DNA of 64,000 nt, from the NCBI RefSeq assembly GCF_910593845.1, contig NZ_CAJVAS010000032.1, positions 1 through 64,000 on the forward strand, written 5' to 3'. Source of the stretch: Paenibacillus solanacearum (GTDB taxonomy: Bacteria; Bacillota; Bacilli; Paenibacillales; NBRC-103111). The position numbers and the translations under genes are program-made. Within the stretch, counting starts at the first letter, position 1. Every line of letters begins with the position of its first letter. Positions 17,703-26,010 of the stretch are shown here, in pieces. The notes below the pieces were generated by a model, which worked only from the letters and a program-made list of their open reading frames with translations, did not search any database and had not been told where the DNA came from.

Positions 17703-18680
17703 TTGCAAAAAAATGATGCGCCTTCAATCGAACAAGTCAAACCAATCGCTGAGGAGTGTCTCCATACTTTCGCGATATCGGTCGAACGGGTATTGCACGG
17801 CGTTTCCACGTATGTGTACCGTCTGGAGCACAAGGATTCGGTGATGTATCTCCGCATTCTTCCTGAGAAGGACAGAAGCTTCGGAGCGGAAGTGCAGGTT
17901 CATTCCGCACTGAGGGAGCTTGGTGTATGGGTTCCGGAAGTCATGTACTATGCGCCGGGTCAGCGGATTTGGGACATGTCATTCATGATTGTCAACGAAA
18001 TCGCAGGCGCGAACGTAATTGGCGACTGCCCTCCCCCAGCGTATGAGGAGATATTGTTCGAGGCGGGCAAACAGCTCGCCCTGATCCATCAAGTACAGGT
18101 TAACGGCTATAGCTGGGTTAAGAGAGACAGCGAGCTTCATCAAGGGCCGCTGCAAGGAGAACAGACCTCGCTGCATGACTACGTAAACGAAGGTCTCGAA
18201 GAAAAGTTGGCTTTATTATCACAGCATGGATTTCAGCGCGAGGAGGTGGCGGCAATTCGAAGCATTTTCCATGCCGGCATCTCTTTGATGGAATGGCATG
18301 GTTCGCGTCTAGTCCACGGCGATTTTGACGATGACCATATATTCGCGCATCAAGGGATATTCACGGGAATTATTGATTTCGGCGAGATTCAGGGAAGCAG
18401 CCCGCTGTACGATTTGGGGCATTACAAGCTGCATGACGGCCAGCATCATTCAGGCCGCAAGGGCTTTCGTTCCTTGGCCGCGGGCTATAGCGAAGTGAGC
18501 GCCTTATCGGCTGAGGATCAAACCGAAATCAGCCTTTGGGCGATATGGATCGGTGTCAGAAGGCTGGCGCGGCGGTACAAATACAATCGCCCGAACAGCG
18601 CAGGCCATTGGGGCCGTGTCCATGACTATTTGCGTCAAAAGGTGCAGTTGGAAATCCGCCTGCTTGGCGATAGGCTGTAG
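17703..18680 (+). CDS. Aminoglycoside-phosphotransferase-fold kinase
   Basis: A 325-residue APH/choline-kinase-like protein. The Brenner loop is H-G-D-F-D-D-D-H-I-F, in which the metal-binding Asn of H-G-D-x-x-x-x-N is replaced by His; the following I-I-D-F-G-E keeps the DFG-like Asp. The start is TTG with GGAAAGGA upstream. The N-terminal lobe has the R-I-L-P-E and nucleotide-lobe features expected for this fold. Substrate is unknown; an antibiotic, sugar or amino alcohol are all possible. Confidence 0.75.
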   Translation: MQKNDAPSIEQVKPIAEECLHTFAISVERVLHGVSTYVYRLEHKDSVMYLRILPEKDRSFGAEVQVHSALRELGVWVPEVMYYAPGQRIWDMSFMIVNEIAGANVIGDCPPPAYEEILFEAGKQLALIHQVQVNGYSWVKRDSELHQGPLQGEQTSLHDYVNEGLEEKLALLSQHGFQREEVAAIRSIFHAGISLMEWHGSRLVHGDFDDDHIFAHQGIFTGIIDFGEIQGSSPLYDLGHYKLHDGQHHSGRKGFRSLAAGYSEVSALSAEDQTEISLWAIWIGVRRLARRYKYNRPNSAGHWGRVHDYLRQKVQLEIRLLGDRL

Positions 18681-18760
18681 CTTTAGCTAGCATCTCGCAG
18701 CCGACGCACAGCGTCAAAGCCCCTGCTGCATTATGCTCTTCTTTGGACAACGTATCCTAA

Positions 18761-18797
18761 GCGCGCGTTCAGCAGACTCACAGAGCGGAACGCGCGC
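18761..18797. repeat. Inverted repeat between converging genes
   Basis: GCGCGCGTTC and GAACGCGCGC form a perfect 10-bp stem with a 17-nt loop. There is no T-run on either side, so it is not a typical intrinsic terminator, although its place between two gene ends suggests a termination or RNA-stability role. Confidence 0.5.
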
Positions 18798-18835
18798 CTG
18801 GATTCGTGGAGGGATATATTTGGGGGCGCGATCCG

Positions 18836-19891
18836 TTACACCAGCATAAAGTACGTGATGACCGACAAGGCGATCGAGGTTATGCCCATCGCCGCCAGCG
18901 GACGAAGTGCTCTCGTCCGCACATCGCGCAGACTGACATTGAGTCCGAGCCCCGTCATCGCCATCGTGAGAAGAAACGTCGTCGCGTCGGAGACATGATT
19001 CAGCATGCCGGCCGGCAGTACAATATACCGGCCGAACACATAGCTTCCGAGCAGACTCGTCAGCAAAAATCCGCCCAAAAACCAAGGAAACTCCACTTGT
19101 GCAGCCGCGTCCGTCTTGTTTTTGCGTTTCATCCGGTACATCAGAAGGAAGCATAGCGGCACTAATAGAAACACGCGGCCGAGCTTGGCAAGCAGCCCCA
19201 TGGCTAGTGCGTCTTCCCCGGCCGGCGCCGCAGCGAGCGCCACATGCGCGATTTCGTGCAGGCTGGTACCCGACCATATCCCGTATTGAGCGGGGGTCAT
19301 CGGCAATAGCGGCAGCAGCACGGTGTAACCGATGGCAAACAATGTGCCAACCAGCGCAATGATGCCGACTCCGATCGCGGTATCCTCTTCCTTGGCCTTC
19401 AGGATCGGCGACACGGCCGCGATGGCGGCGGCGCCGCATATGCCGGTTCCGATGCCGAGCAGCAGCGATACGGACATCTCCGCCTTCAGCCATCTGGCCA
19501 GCAGCATCGTTAACGCGATCGAGAAAACGATCACCCCGGCGTCGCGGAGCAGCAAGTCGAAGCCCTGCTCGAACACGACGCCCATATTTAATTTCAATCC
19601 ATATAAAACAATGGCGTATCGCAGCAGCTTCTTGGACGCGAATTGAATGCCGCTGCGGATAGCATCCGGATATCCGAACAGTTGCCGGTAGACGACGGCA
19701 ATCAGTATCGCGCAAGCAAGCTGCCCGATATGGTCGGGACCAGGCAGCCGGGACAAGCCGTATCCGATCCAAGCGATTGCAAACGTAAAAGCGACACCGC
19801 CCGCCCACGATCCTATGGAAGATACGCCGAAGCTCCCGCCCCCTCTCCACCGCTTCTTCTCCGTCATTTGCATTGTTTTTCCTGCTGCCAT
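18836..19891 (-). CDS. yeiH: YeiH-family (UPF0324) putative sulfite/sulfate exporter
   Basis: A 351-residue membrane protein with about ten spans. Family signatures are G-T-G-I-C-G-A-A-A-I-A-A near the middle and W-S-G-T-S-L-H-E-I-A-H-V. In E. coli the yeiH gene also lies divergent from a LysR regulator (yeiE); the same arrangement with the LysR gene at 20016 supports the call. YeiH proteins have been linked to sulfite or sulfate export, so the role here is by homology only. Confidence 0.88.
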   Translation of the reverse strand: MAAGKTMQMTEKKRWRGGGSFGVSSIGSWAGGVAFTFAIAWIGYGLSRLPGPDHIGQLACAILIAVVYRQLFGYPDAIRSGIQFASKKLLRYAIVLYGLKLNMGVVFEQGFDLLLRDAGVIVFSIALTMLLARWLKAEMSVSLLLGIGTGICGAAAIAAVSPILKAKEEDTAIGVGIIALVGTLFAIGYTVLLPLLPMTPAQYGIWSGTSLHEIAHVALAAAPAGEDALAMGLLAKLGRVFLLVPLCFLLMYRMKRKNKTDAAAQVEFPWFLGGFLLTSLLGSYVFGRYIVLPAGMLNHVSDATTFLLTMAMTGLGLNVSLRDVRTRALRPLAAMGITSIALSVITYFMLV

Positions 19892-19957
19892 ACGCTCATC
19901 TCCCTCATGTCTTCTACTACAGCATAGTCCGCCTGTTGAAATAAGGGAAATAAATCA

Positions 19958-19995
19958 TTATGATATTGATCATAAGTAAATTCATATGTATGAAT
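19958..19995. promoter_or_regulatory. Two palindromes in the yeiH/LysR intergenic region
   Basis: TTATGAT-ATTG-ATCATAA at 19958-19975 and ATTCATA-TG-TATGAAT at 19980-19995 are perfect inverted repeats of 7-bp arms. They sit in the 124-bp gap between the divergent genes, where a LysR regulator normally binds its recall and activation sites. Confidence 0.6.
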
Positions 19996-20015
19996 CATAG
20001 AAATGGAGAGCTGCG

Positions 20016-20951
20016 ATGGCGGATCAGCATCTGTTCGTCTTTGTTACCGTCGCCGAGATGGAAAATTTCTCGCGAGCGGCTGAACAGCTTCACATGACGC
20101 AGCCGGCGGTCAGTCAATACATCCGTATGCTGGAGCAAACAGTCGGAGCCCGCCTGCTGGACCGGAGCAACAAGTATGTCCGGCTGACCAAAGCCGGTGA
20201 AATCGTGTACCACCATGCCAAAGAGATTATCGGGTTATATACGAGAATGCAGAATTTGGTAGACGACTTGTCGAATAAAGCGAGCGGCAGCCTCGCGATC
20301 GGCGCGAGCTATACGTTCGGCGAATATGTTCTCCCGCATATCATTGCCGAGCTGAAGCGTCAATATCCCGATATTCATCCGATGATTACCATCGGCAATA
20401 CGAAAGAAATCGCGGACAAGGTTAGCGGCCGCTTGCTCGATGTAGGCATTGTCGAAGGCGAAGTGAGGCTGCCGCAGCTTCGCCAGGAGCCGATCGCGGA
20501 TGACGCGATGTTCATCATCACATCCCCGCGCAGCCGCTGGGCGGTGGAGAGCCAAGTCACGGTGCATGACTTGCAGAGCGAGACGTGGATCGTGCGCGAA
20601 GCCGGCTCCGGAACAAGAGAAGCGGCCGATAACCTATTCGCTGCGATCCCGATGGTTCCGCTGCATCTGCTTGAGTTCGGAAGCACGCAGCTCATCAAGG
20701 AAGCGGTGGAAGCCGGCCTCGGCATCTCCCTGCTCTCCAAATGGACGGTACGCAAAGAGCTTGCGTTACGGTCACTATGCATCGTCAACGTGCAGGGCAC
20801 GCCCTATACTCGCAAATTTTCATTGATCCGGCAGGAAACGCCGTTTTATACCAAGGCGATGGAGCTGTTTTGCGAGCTGACGGTGAAGCATATGGCCGCG
20901 CTCGATCGGCGGGCAAGTCAAGGCGGCGCGCTTGCTGAATCGGATAGGTAG
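20016..20951 (+). CDS. LysR-family regulator divergent from yeiH
   Basis: A 311-residue LysR protein with N-terminal winged helix (residues about 1-60; F-S-R-A-A-E-Q-L-H-M-T-Q-P-A-V-S is the recognition region) and a C-terminal effector-binding domain like that of CysB/CbbR. ATG with GGAGAG upstream. Divergent placement suggests it controls yeiH and itself through the palindromes at 19958-19995. The effector may be a sulfur anion by analogy with E. coli YeiE; not shown here. Confidence 0.9.
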   Translation: MADQHLFVFVTVAEMENFSRAAEQLHMTQPAVSQYIRMLEQTVGARLLDRSNKYVRLTKAGEIVYHHAKEIIGLYTRMQNLVDDLSNKASGSLAIGASYTFGEYVLPHIIAELKRQYPDIHPMITIGNTKEIADKVSGRLLDVGIVEGEVRLPQLRQEPIADDAMFIITSPRSRWAVESQVTVHDLQSETWIVREAGSGTREAADNLFAAIPMVPLHLLEFGSTQLIKEAVEAGLGISLLSKWTVRKELALRSLCIVNVQGTPYTRKFSLIRQETPFYTKAMELFCELTVKHMAALDRRASQGGALAESDR

Positions 20952-21032
20952 CGCGAGAATACCACAGACGAATTCCAGGCGGCGCTGTGGTCATGCGGGT
21001 CGACCGTCGAACGAAAGCACAAGTGCAATACA

Positions 21033-21081
21033 AAAAAGAGCAGGCACCCCGTTGTAGCGGAACAGGGATGCTTGCTCTTTT
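21033..21081. terminator. Bidirectional terminator at the end of the GTPase/tubulin operon
   Basis: AAAGAGCA-G-GCA-C-CCC pairs with GGG-A-TGC-T-TGCTCTTT, with A/T tails on both sides. It closes the LysR gene and lies beyond the stop of the last leftward gene at 21213. Confidence 0.82.
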
Positions 21082-21212
21082 ATTACATTCCATGGCAATT
21101 GTACAACTCTTCCATCCGGCGCGAATCGCTGATGCGGATAAGCTATCGCACGCTGCCCGGCGCTTTCGAGACGCCACAGACAGTACGGCTCCCGTACCGG
21201 ATCAGACCGGAA

Positions 21213-24071
21213 CTAATTGACCCGCGTCGTCTTGACCAGCTGCTGGCTCGATTTGCCGTCTTTGTTGACGGCCTTGACCTCGATCATATTGTCGCCCTGC
21301 TTCAGCGCGACGGATTTGCTGACGCTGCCCTGACCGGCAAGTTCGCCGTTGACGTAAATCTTCGGCTGCGGATCGTTGCGATCCGTTGCGCTCACTTTCA
21401 CGGTAACGGAGCTGGCTTTCACCGACTCGGGAACATCCGTGATGGTCAGCGCGGGCGCAGGGATCGTGTACTCGATGTTTTTGCGGATCGGTTTCGACGC
21501 TTTGCCGCCGCGGTTCACCGCATACAGCTCCACAACGTTGGCTCCTTCATGCAAAGTGACCTCCGTTTCGATTTTGCCGCTGCCGGCGAGCTGGCCGTTC
21601 AAGTAGATTTGAACGGCCGGATTGCCGTTCTTGGCAGATGCGCTAACATGAACCGTCGCCGAATCGGACATCTCCGGAATCGCCGCGACCTGCAGCGCCG
21701 GAGCCGGCCCGATTCGCAGCAGCCCCAGCGAAATCGGCGTCCAGAACGCAATGCATAGAAGCACGAGCGGGATCAGCACGCTGCCGGCCAGCATCAGCTT
21801 CTTGCGGTTCCGGTAATACCATCGGGTCAGCGACCCGGACTGGCGAACCTTGATGGAATGCATAAGTGCGTTAAACGCGCCGTTATTCGTATGAAGCAGC
21901 CGTTTCATGACCGGCTTGTTTTTGACCGCCTGCTTATCCAACCGTTCGAAATAACGGTCAATCGCCGCGCGGTAATTCAGGTTGAGCTGTCCATTGCTTT
22001 CAACGAAGCGCGAATCGTCCAAGGACCACACCAAATAATCATAGACGGCTTCCTTGGCATGCTCCCCGATGAAGGACAGCATGCGAAAATAATCGTATTC
22101 GGCGTCGTATTTAGAGGCCGCGCTGAACGGCGGCGTATAGAACAGATGCGGAACGATCGGATAATATTCCGGTTCAAGCCGCTCCGCAAACAACCGCTTG
22201 GCGGATTCCTGCATCCGGTCAAGTTCGACCGGGCCCATCCCCTGCAGCAGTTGGCGCGCCTGGGACGCAGTTCCGCTGCCAAGCTCCAGCACTTTGTATA
22301 AAGCGGACCATTCATCGAGCAGCTGCCGGGCTCCGGCGTGAAGCCCGCTTCTCCATACGATGTCGACAGGATCCAGCATAAACCCGAGCGTCGCAAGCTC
22401 CTTGACGCCGGACAGCTCCATCAAGCGAAATTGCTCTAGCAAATCCGCCTGCAGCTCCCTGCTGACGATCAAGCACAAATCCGACACCGCGTCTGAGCCC
22501 TCGCGCTCCGACAGACGTTGGAGATCATGATGCAATATCGCGGCCGCTTCCAAACGTCCGGCCCGATTCGTCTTCACAAGCCGTCCAAGCTTGCTCGTCA
22601 TGGCCTTGGCGAGCGTTTCCGATCCCAGCATATACTCGTCATGCTTACGCCAAAAGCCGATTTCATCAACCGCCGCCTTGATCGAATCCGCTTTGGCGAT
22701 CCGGTAGGACGCATACGCTTCCGCTTCGTCCGCCGATACGCGGAACACCTCGTGAATCACCGAAGCAAACACGTCGGCATCGGTCAGCAAAGTCTCATAG
22801 ATCCAGGCCGCTTGTCCGAAATCTTGTCTCGATGCGGCCGTTACCCGATGCGCGAAGCCGGCCAGACACCGCAGCAGCTGCGGCTTCGCATCGTCGCCCG
22901 CCACCTTCCCGTACTGCATCAGCGCGAGCACCAGCTCGGGCGTCGGCAGACTGCGGACCGAAGCGGCGGACTCCTTCTCCATCAGCCGAAGGAATAACTC
23001 GTTCAGGCGGCTTTGCCGGTTGATCGTGTCCGCCGACAAAAACGACAGAAGCATGGCGAGACGTCCCGCCGGGTCGCTTTCATAGAGCAACCGGTTGCCC
23101 TGCTCGATTTCGAACAGGACGGCAAGCTGCTCGTAAATGGAAGGCTTCAGGCGCTCCTTCGCATCCGTCCCGACCAGCGCCTCGTCGCAAAACTCGAACA
23201 GATCGGTCAACTGCAGCGGGTCGTTGCGGTTTTCCCATACAAAGTCCAGGTATACTTGTTCGGCACCGGACAAATCCGTATGGACGAAACGGCTGCCTGC
23301 GAAGTCGAATGACGAATTGCGGTCTTGTGTCCGCAGGCTCCCTTTCGCCACAAACATGACGTGAATCTTCTGTTTTCCTTCGGGTTCGCCGTGAACCGTC
23401 ATGAAACCGAGCTGCCGCCTTATCGCGTAAGGCAGGCACGAGTAGATCAGTTCCATCAACCGGCGCGCCTCCAGCGCGTACTCCGACACATCGCAGTTCA
23501 AGACAATGTATACTTGCCGCTTGCCGCCTACCGACGACATGGCCGCGTACACGAGCTGCTGGAACCGGTCGCGATCCACGCCGAGCCTGGTCAGCAGCGC
23601 ATCCCGCTCGCCGGCCGCAAACGTATGCTCGTAGGGCACTTCTTGCAGTTCAGGCAGCTCCTTGCCTCGGCTGATGTCATAGCGGTTCTGAAAGCCTCCC
23701 GCTCGCAGCAGCCGTTCCGGCTCGCGAATATACGTTTCTTTGCCCGCCTCGGGAATGACATACTGATGCGTGAAAAATGCGCTGCGCTGCCCTGTAAAAT
23801 CGGCCGGAACATAGACGCTCCGCCCGATCACCAGCTCGCCGCCGTCGGCGTGGAACACGACCAACGACTCGGGATAGCGCGACGCGTCCGCTTCTCCGCG
23901 CTCCGACAGCTCCTTCGGAGGCTTGTACGCGCAATAAGGATGCAGCGTGCCCTTAATAAACCCCGGCTCCAGACCGGCGGACTTGGCGATCGTGTCAAAG
24001 CCTTCGTTGGAACGGAAGACGCCTTCCCGTTCCCTTGTAAAATAATGCTGCTGCACGGTTGTCCGGGTCAT
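21213..24071 (-). CDS. GAP1-type GTPase-associated protein with membrane span and two external Ig-like repeats
   Basis: A 952-residue protein. Residues about 1-190 match the N-terminal domain of GTPase-associated protein 1 (Q-Q-H-Y-F-T-R-E-R-E-G, T-L-H-P-Y-C, D-F-T-G-Q-R-S-A-F-F-T-H), which is found with DO-GTPases. A long, mostly helical region follows. A basic stretch and a single hydrophobic helix at about 759-780 put the last 165 residues outside the cell as two similar Ig-like beta repeats (each with I-Y-[LV]-N-G-[QE]-L-A-G and a closing G-x-N-x-[IV]-E). Its ATG directly abuts the stop of the GTPase gene (TAAATG), so the two are co-translated. It may couple the GTPase state in the cytoplasm to the cell surface. 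Family recognised from memory, not by search. Confidence 0.8.
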   Translation of the reverse strand: MTRTTVQQHYFTREREGVFRSNEGFDTIAKSAGLEPGFIKGTLHPYCAYKPPKELSERGEADASRYPESLVVFHADGGELVIGRSVYVPADFTGQRSAFFTHQYVIPEAGKETYIREPERLLRAGGFQNRYDISRGKELPELQEVPYEHTFAAGERDALLTRLGVDRDRFQQLVYAAMSSVGGKRQVYIVLNCDVSEYALEARRLMELIYSCLPYAIRRQLGFMTVHGEPEGKQKIHVMFVAKGSLRTQDRNSSFDFAGSRFVHTDLSGAEQVYLDFVWENRNDPLQLTDLFEFCDEALVGTDAKERLKPSIYEQLAVLFEIEQGNRLLYESDPAGRLAMLLSFLSADTINRQSRLNELFLRLMEKESAASVRSLPTPELVLALMQYGKVAGDDAKPQLLRCLAGFAHRVTAASRQDFGQAAWIYETLLTDADVFASVIHEVFRVSADEAEAYASYRIAKADSIKAAVDEIGFWRKHDEYMLGSETLAKAMTSKLGRLVKTNRAGRLEAAAILHHDLQRLSEREGSDAVSDLCLIVSRELQADLLEQFRLMELSGVKELATLGFMLDPVDIVWRSGLHAGARQLLDEWSALYKVLELGSGTASQARQLLQGMGPVELDRMQESAKRLFAERLEPEYYPIVPHLFYTPPFSAASKYDAEYDYFRMLSFIGEHAKEAVYDYLVWSLDDSRFVESNGQLNLNYRAAIDRYFERLDKQAVKNKPVMKRLLHTNNGAFNALMHSIKVRQSGSLTRWYYRNRKKLMLAGSVLIPLVLLCIAFWTPISLGLLRIGPAPALQVAAIPEMSDSATVHVSASAKNGNPAVQIYLNGQLAGSGKIETEVTLHEGANVVELYAVNRGGKASKPIRKNIEYTIPAPALTITDVPESVKASSVTVKVSATDRNDPQPKIYVNGELAGQGSVSKSVALKQGDNMIEVKAVNKDGKSSQQLVKTTRVN

Positions 24072-25334
24072 TTACGCATCTCTCCCCGGCACATAGTCCA
24101 GCTTATGCAGCAGCCAAATGAACGGCTCGTCTACGCGGATCGGCTCGATCACGCCCTCCAGCTGTTGATTGACCGGATTCCCGCCAAGCGCCGATACGGC
24201 AAAATAAGCGGTATCGGAGAAATAGACATCCATCGCGTCCTTGAAAGGCCTGTCCACCTTCTCGATAAACCGGCTGATTTCGCCGTTAATATTGTCGAAC
24301 TCGGTGCGGTTCCAATAGCCCTTATGCGTCACATTGCGGAACACGTTGCTGTTCGGCCGGATATAGTCGCTCTCTTCCTCCTGCAAAAACTGCAGCATGT
24401 CGCTTTTCGTCAGCACAACCGCCGTCGGGATGTCCGTCTTGCTGCCCTGCTGGTGCGCAATAAAGTTCTCGAACAAGCTGATGACGACCTCGCGCGGCTC
24501 GTCGTACCGGTTGGCGAACTCGCCTTGCGCATCGCCGAGCTTGATACGAATCCGGTCGCGGATGCTGCGGATTTGCAGCGGGTCTACGAGGAACAAAATG
24601 CCGGATGAATTTTTAATATGCGCCGCATACATGTCCAAATAATCGCGCTCGACCATGCCTTCGCCCGCGACATCGAAAAATACGAGGTTAAGCGTCGCCT
24701 CGCTGTTGTCTTTGAAGACGAATTGAAAAATATACGGCTCCTGCAGCTCGTTCGGGTTCGTCGATTGGAGCATGGTGCCCCGTTCGAAAATCGGCTCGTG
24801 GTAATTTTGCCGGAATCTGCGGCTGATCTCCGCGCTGAGCGGCATGCAGGCCGCATTGAAATGCGAGGCGGTCTTATGCTGCAGCGTGTGGATGAGCGAG
24901 GTCATGTAGACAGACTTGCCGACTTGCGACGCGCCGACGATCGAAATAATGTTGCTCGGCACCTTGCCGGCCGAGATCGGCAGCTCGTTGTGGCAGTTCG
25001 GGCACAGCCGGCGCTTCGTCACGACGCCGTACCGGTCCGTCACGGCGACGACGATGTTGCTTGCGTAGGTGCGGTTCTCCTCCGGGATCGTGTGCAGCTC
25101 GATGACCGCCTCCATATCCGCCTCGGCCAATCGGAATTTGCGGCGCCACTCGTTCAGCTTCGCATCCTCCTGAAGCATGAAATCGTCGTCGTCCTCCCGC
25201 ACATGCGCGGCGCGGAACACCACCTCATCCGGCTCAAACTTGCTGAAGCAGTGCGGGCAGACGATGCTGTAAAAGTCCGGCTTTTCTTTTTCTTGCGGCT
25301 GTTTGTCGAACATCTGCTTCAAGAAACGGAGCAT
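24072..25334 (-). CDS. Zinc-ribbon P-loop GTPase, DO-GTPase2 type
   Basis: A 420-residue cytoplasmic GTPase. Two Cys pairs, C26-P-H-C29 and C111-P-N-C114, make a split zinc ribbon in front of the P-loop G134-A-S-Q-V-G-K-S. The G3 element is D221-V-A-G-E-G and the G4 element T309-K-S-D312, so GTP specificity is expected. This order fits the double-GTPase (DO-GTPase2) family that accompanies GAP1 proteins. It lies 14 bp after the gene for the 212-residue protein and directly abuts the GAP1 gene. Confidence 0.85.
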   Translation of the reverse strand: MLRFLKQMFDKQPQEKEKPDFYSIVCPHCFSKFEPDEVVFRAAHVREDDDDFMLQEDAKLNEWRRKFRLAEADMEAVIELHTIPEENRTYASNIVVAVTDRYGVVTKRRLCPNCHNELPISAGKVPSNIISIVGASQVGKSVYMTSLIHTLQHKTASHFNAACMPLSAEISRRFRQNYHEPIFERGTMLQSTNPNELQEPYIFQFVFKDNSEATLNLVFFDVAGEGMVERDYLDMYAAHIKNSSGILFLVDPLQIRSIRDRIRIKLGDAQGEFANRYDEPREVVISLFENFIAHQQGSKTDIPTAVVLTKSDMLQFLQEEESDYIRPNSNVFRNVTHKGYWNRTEFDNINGEISRFIEKVDRPFKDAMDVYFSDTAYFAVSALGGNPVNQQLEGVIEPIRVDEPFIWLLHKLDYVPGRDA

Positions 25335-25348
25335 TTGCGCTCTCCCCC

Positions 25349-25987
25349 TTACTCGGTTATCAGTTCATACAGGTCCCCATACATTCGCCCGTCCGTAAGA
25401 AACAAGCGAATGTAGCTATTGCGCCCGATCTCCGCCTCCGGCAGCACGGTCCGTCCGGCGGCAAAGTCGTGGAGGAACGGGTAGACGATCCCGTCCTCCT
25501 TATGTACGGGGTAGCCTCCTTCTTTTTTCACGTAACACAGCGCTTCCTTCGGCACGGGAACCTCGCAGTACAGCTCCATCCGCACCGTCTTGTACTTGCC
25601 GAACCAGCGGCCGCCGTAGCGGACCGCGCAGCGGATTTTGGCCCGTCCCGCGCGGGCGAAGACTAGATTGTCCTCGTCCAGCTGGCGCAGCGCCGTCCGG
25701 CGCCCGTCCAACAGCACGCACGGAAACACGCGGTAGCCCCATCGGCCGAACCGATCGAGCCGGACGCGGTAACCGGAATGCGCCTTGTATTCCTCGCGCG
25801 TGAACAGCTTCATCCGTTCCGGCTCCGGCACCTCCGGCGACGGCCCGGTCTGATCCCCGTTAAAGCCGAAAATACATACGGCATCGACGCCTTTCGGCCA
25901 CTGCCAGGTCAGCAAGCAATCCGTATCCTGCAGTTGGAAGGTGAGCTTCCGTATCCGGTACGGCTCCTGAATATCGCCCCACTGCAC
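25349..25987 (-). CDS. Beta-rich protein of unknown function
   Basis: A 212-residue soluble protein with no signal peptide or membrane span. The N-terminal part (L-T-W-Q-W-P-K-G-V-D-A-V-C-I) looks like an Ig/fibronectin-type strand pattern, and the remainder is a series of short beta segments rich in aromatic and basic residues. No catalytic motif is visible. It sits between the second vWA gene and the GTPase gene in the same operon, so it is probably an adaptor for one of them. Confidence 0.7.
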   Translation of the reverse strand: MQWGDIQEPYRIRKLTFQLQDTDCLLTWQWPKGVDAVCIFGFNGDQTGPSPEVPEPERMKLFTREEYKAHSGYRVRLDRFGRWGYRVFPCVLLDGRRTALRQLDEDNLVFARAGRAKIRCAVRYGGRWFGKYKTVRMELYCEVPVPKEALCYVKKEGGYPVHKEDGIVYPFLHDFAAGRTVLPEAEIGRNSYIRLFLTDGRMYGDLYELITE

Positions 25988-26010
25988 ATAAAGCCCCCCG
26001 ATCTATCGCA

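Noticed and set aside
23325..24608. 427-codon open frame opposite the GAP1/GTPase junction
   Set aside because: Antisense to two well-supported, abutted genes and no recognisable domain.
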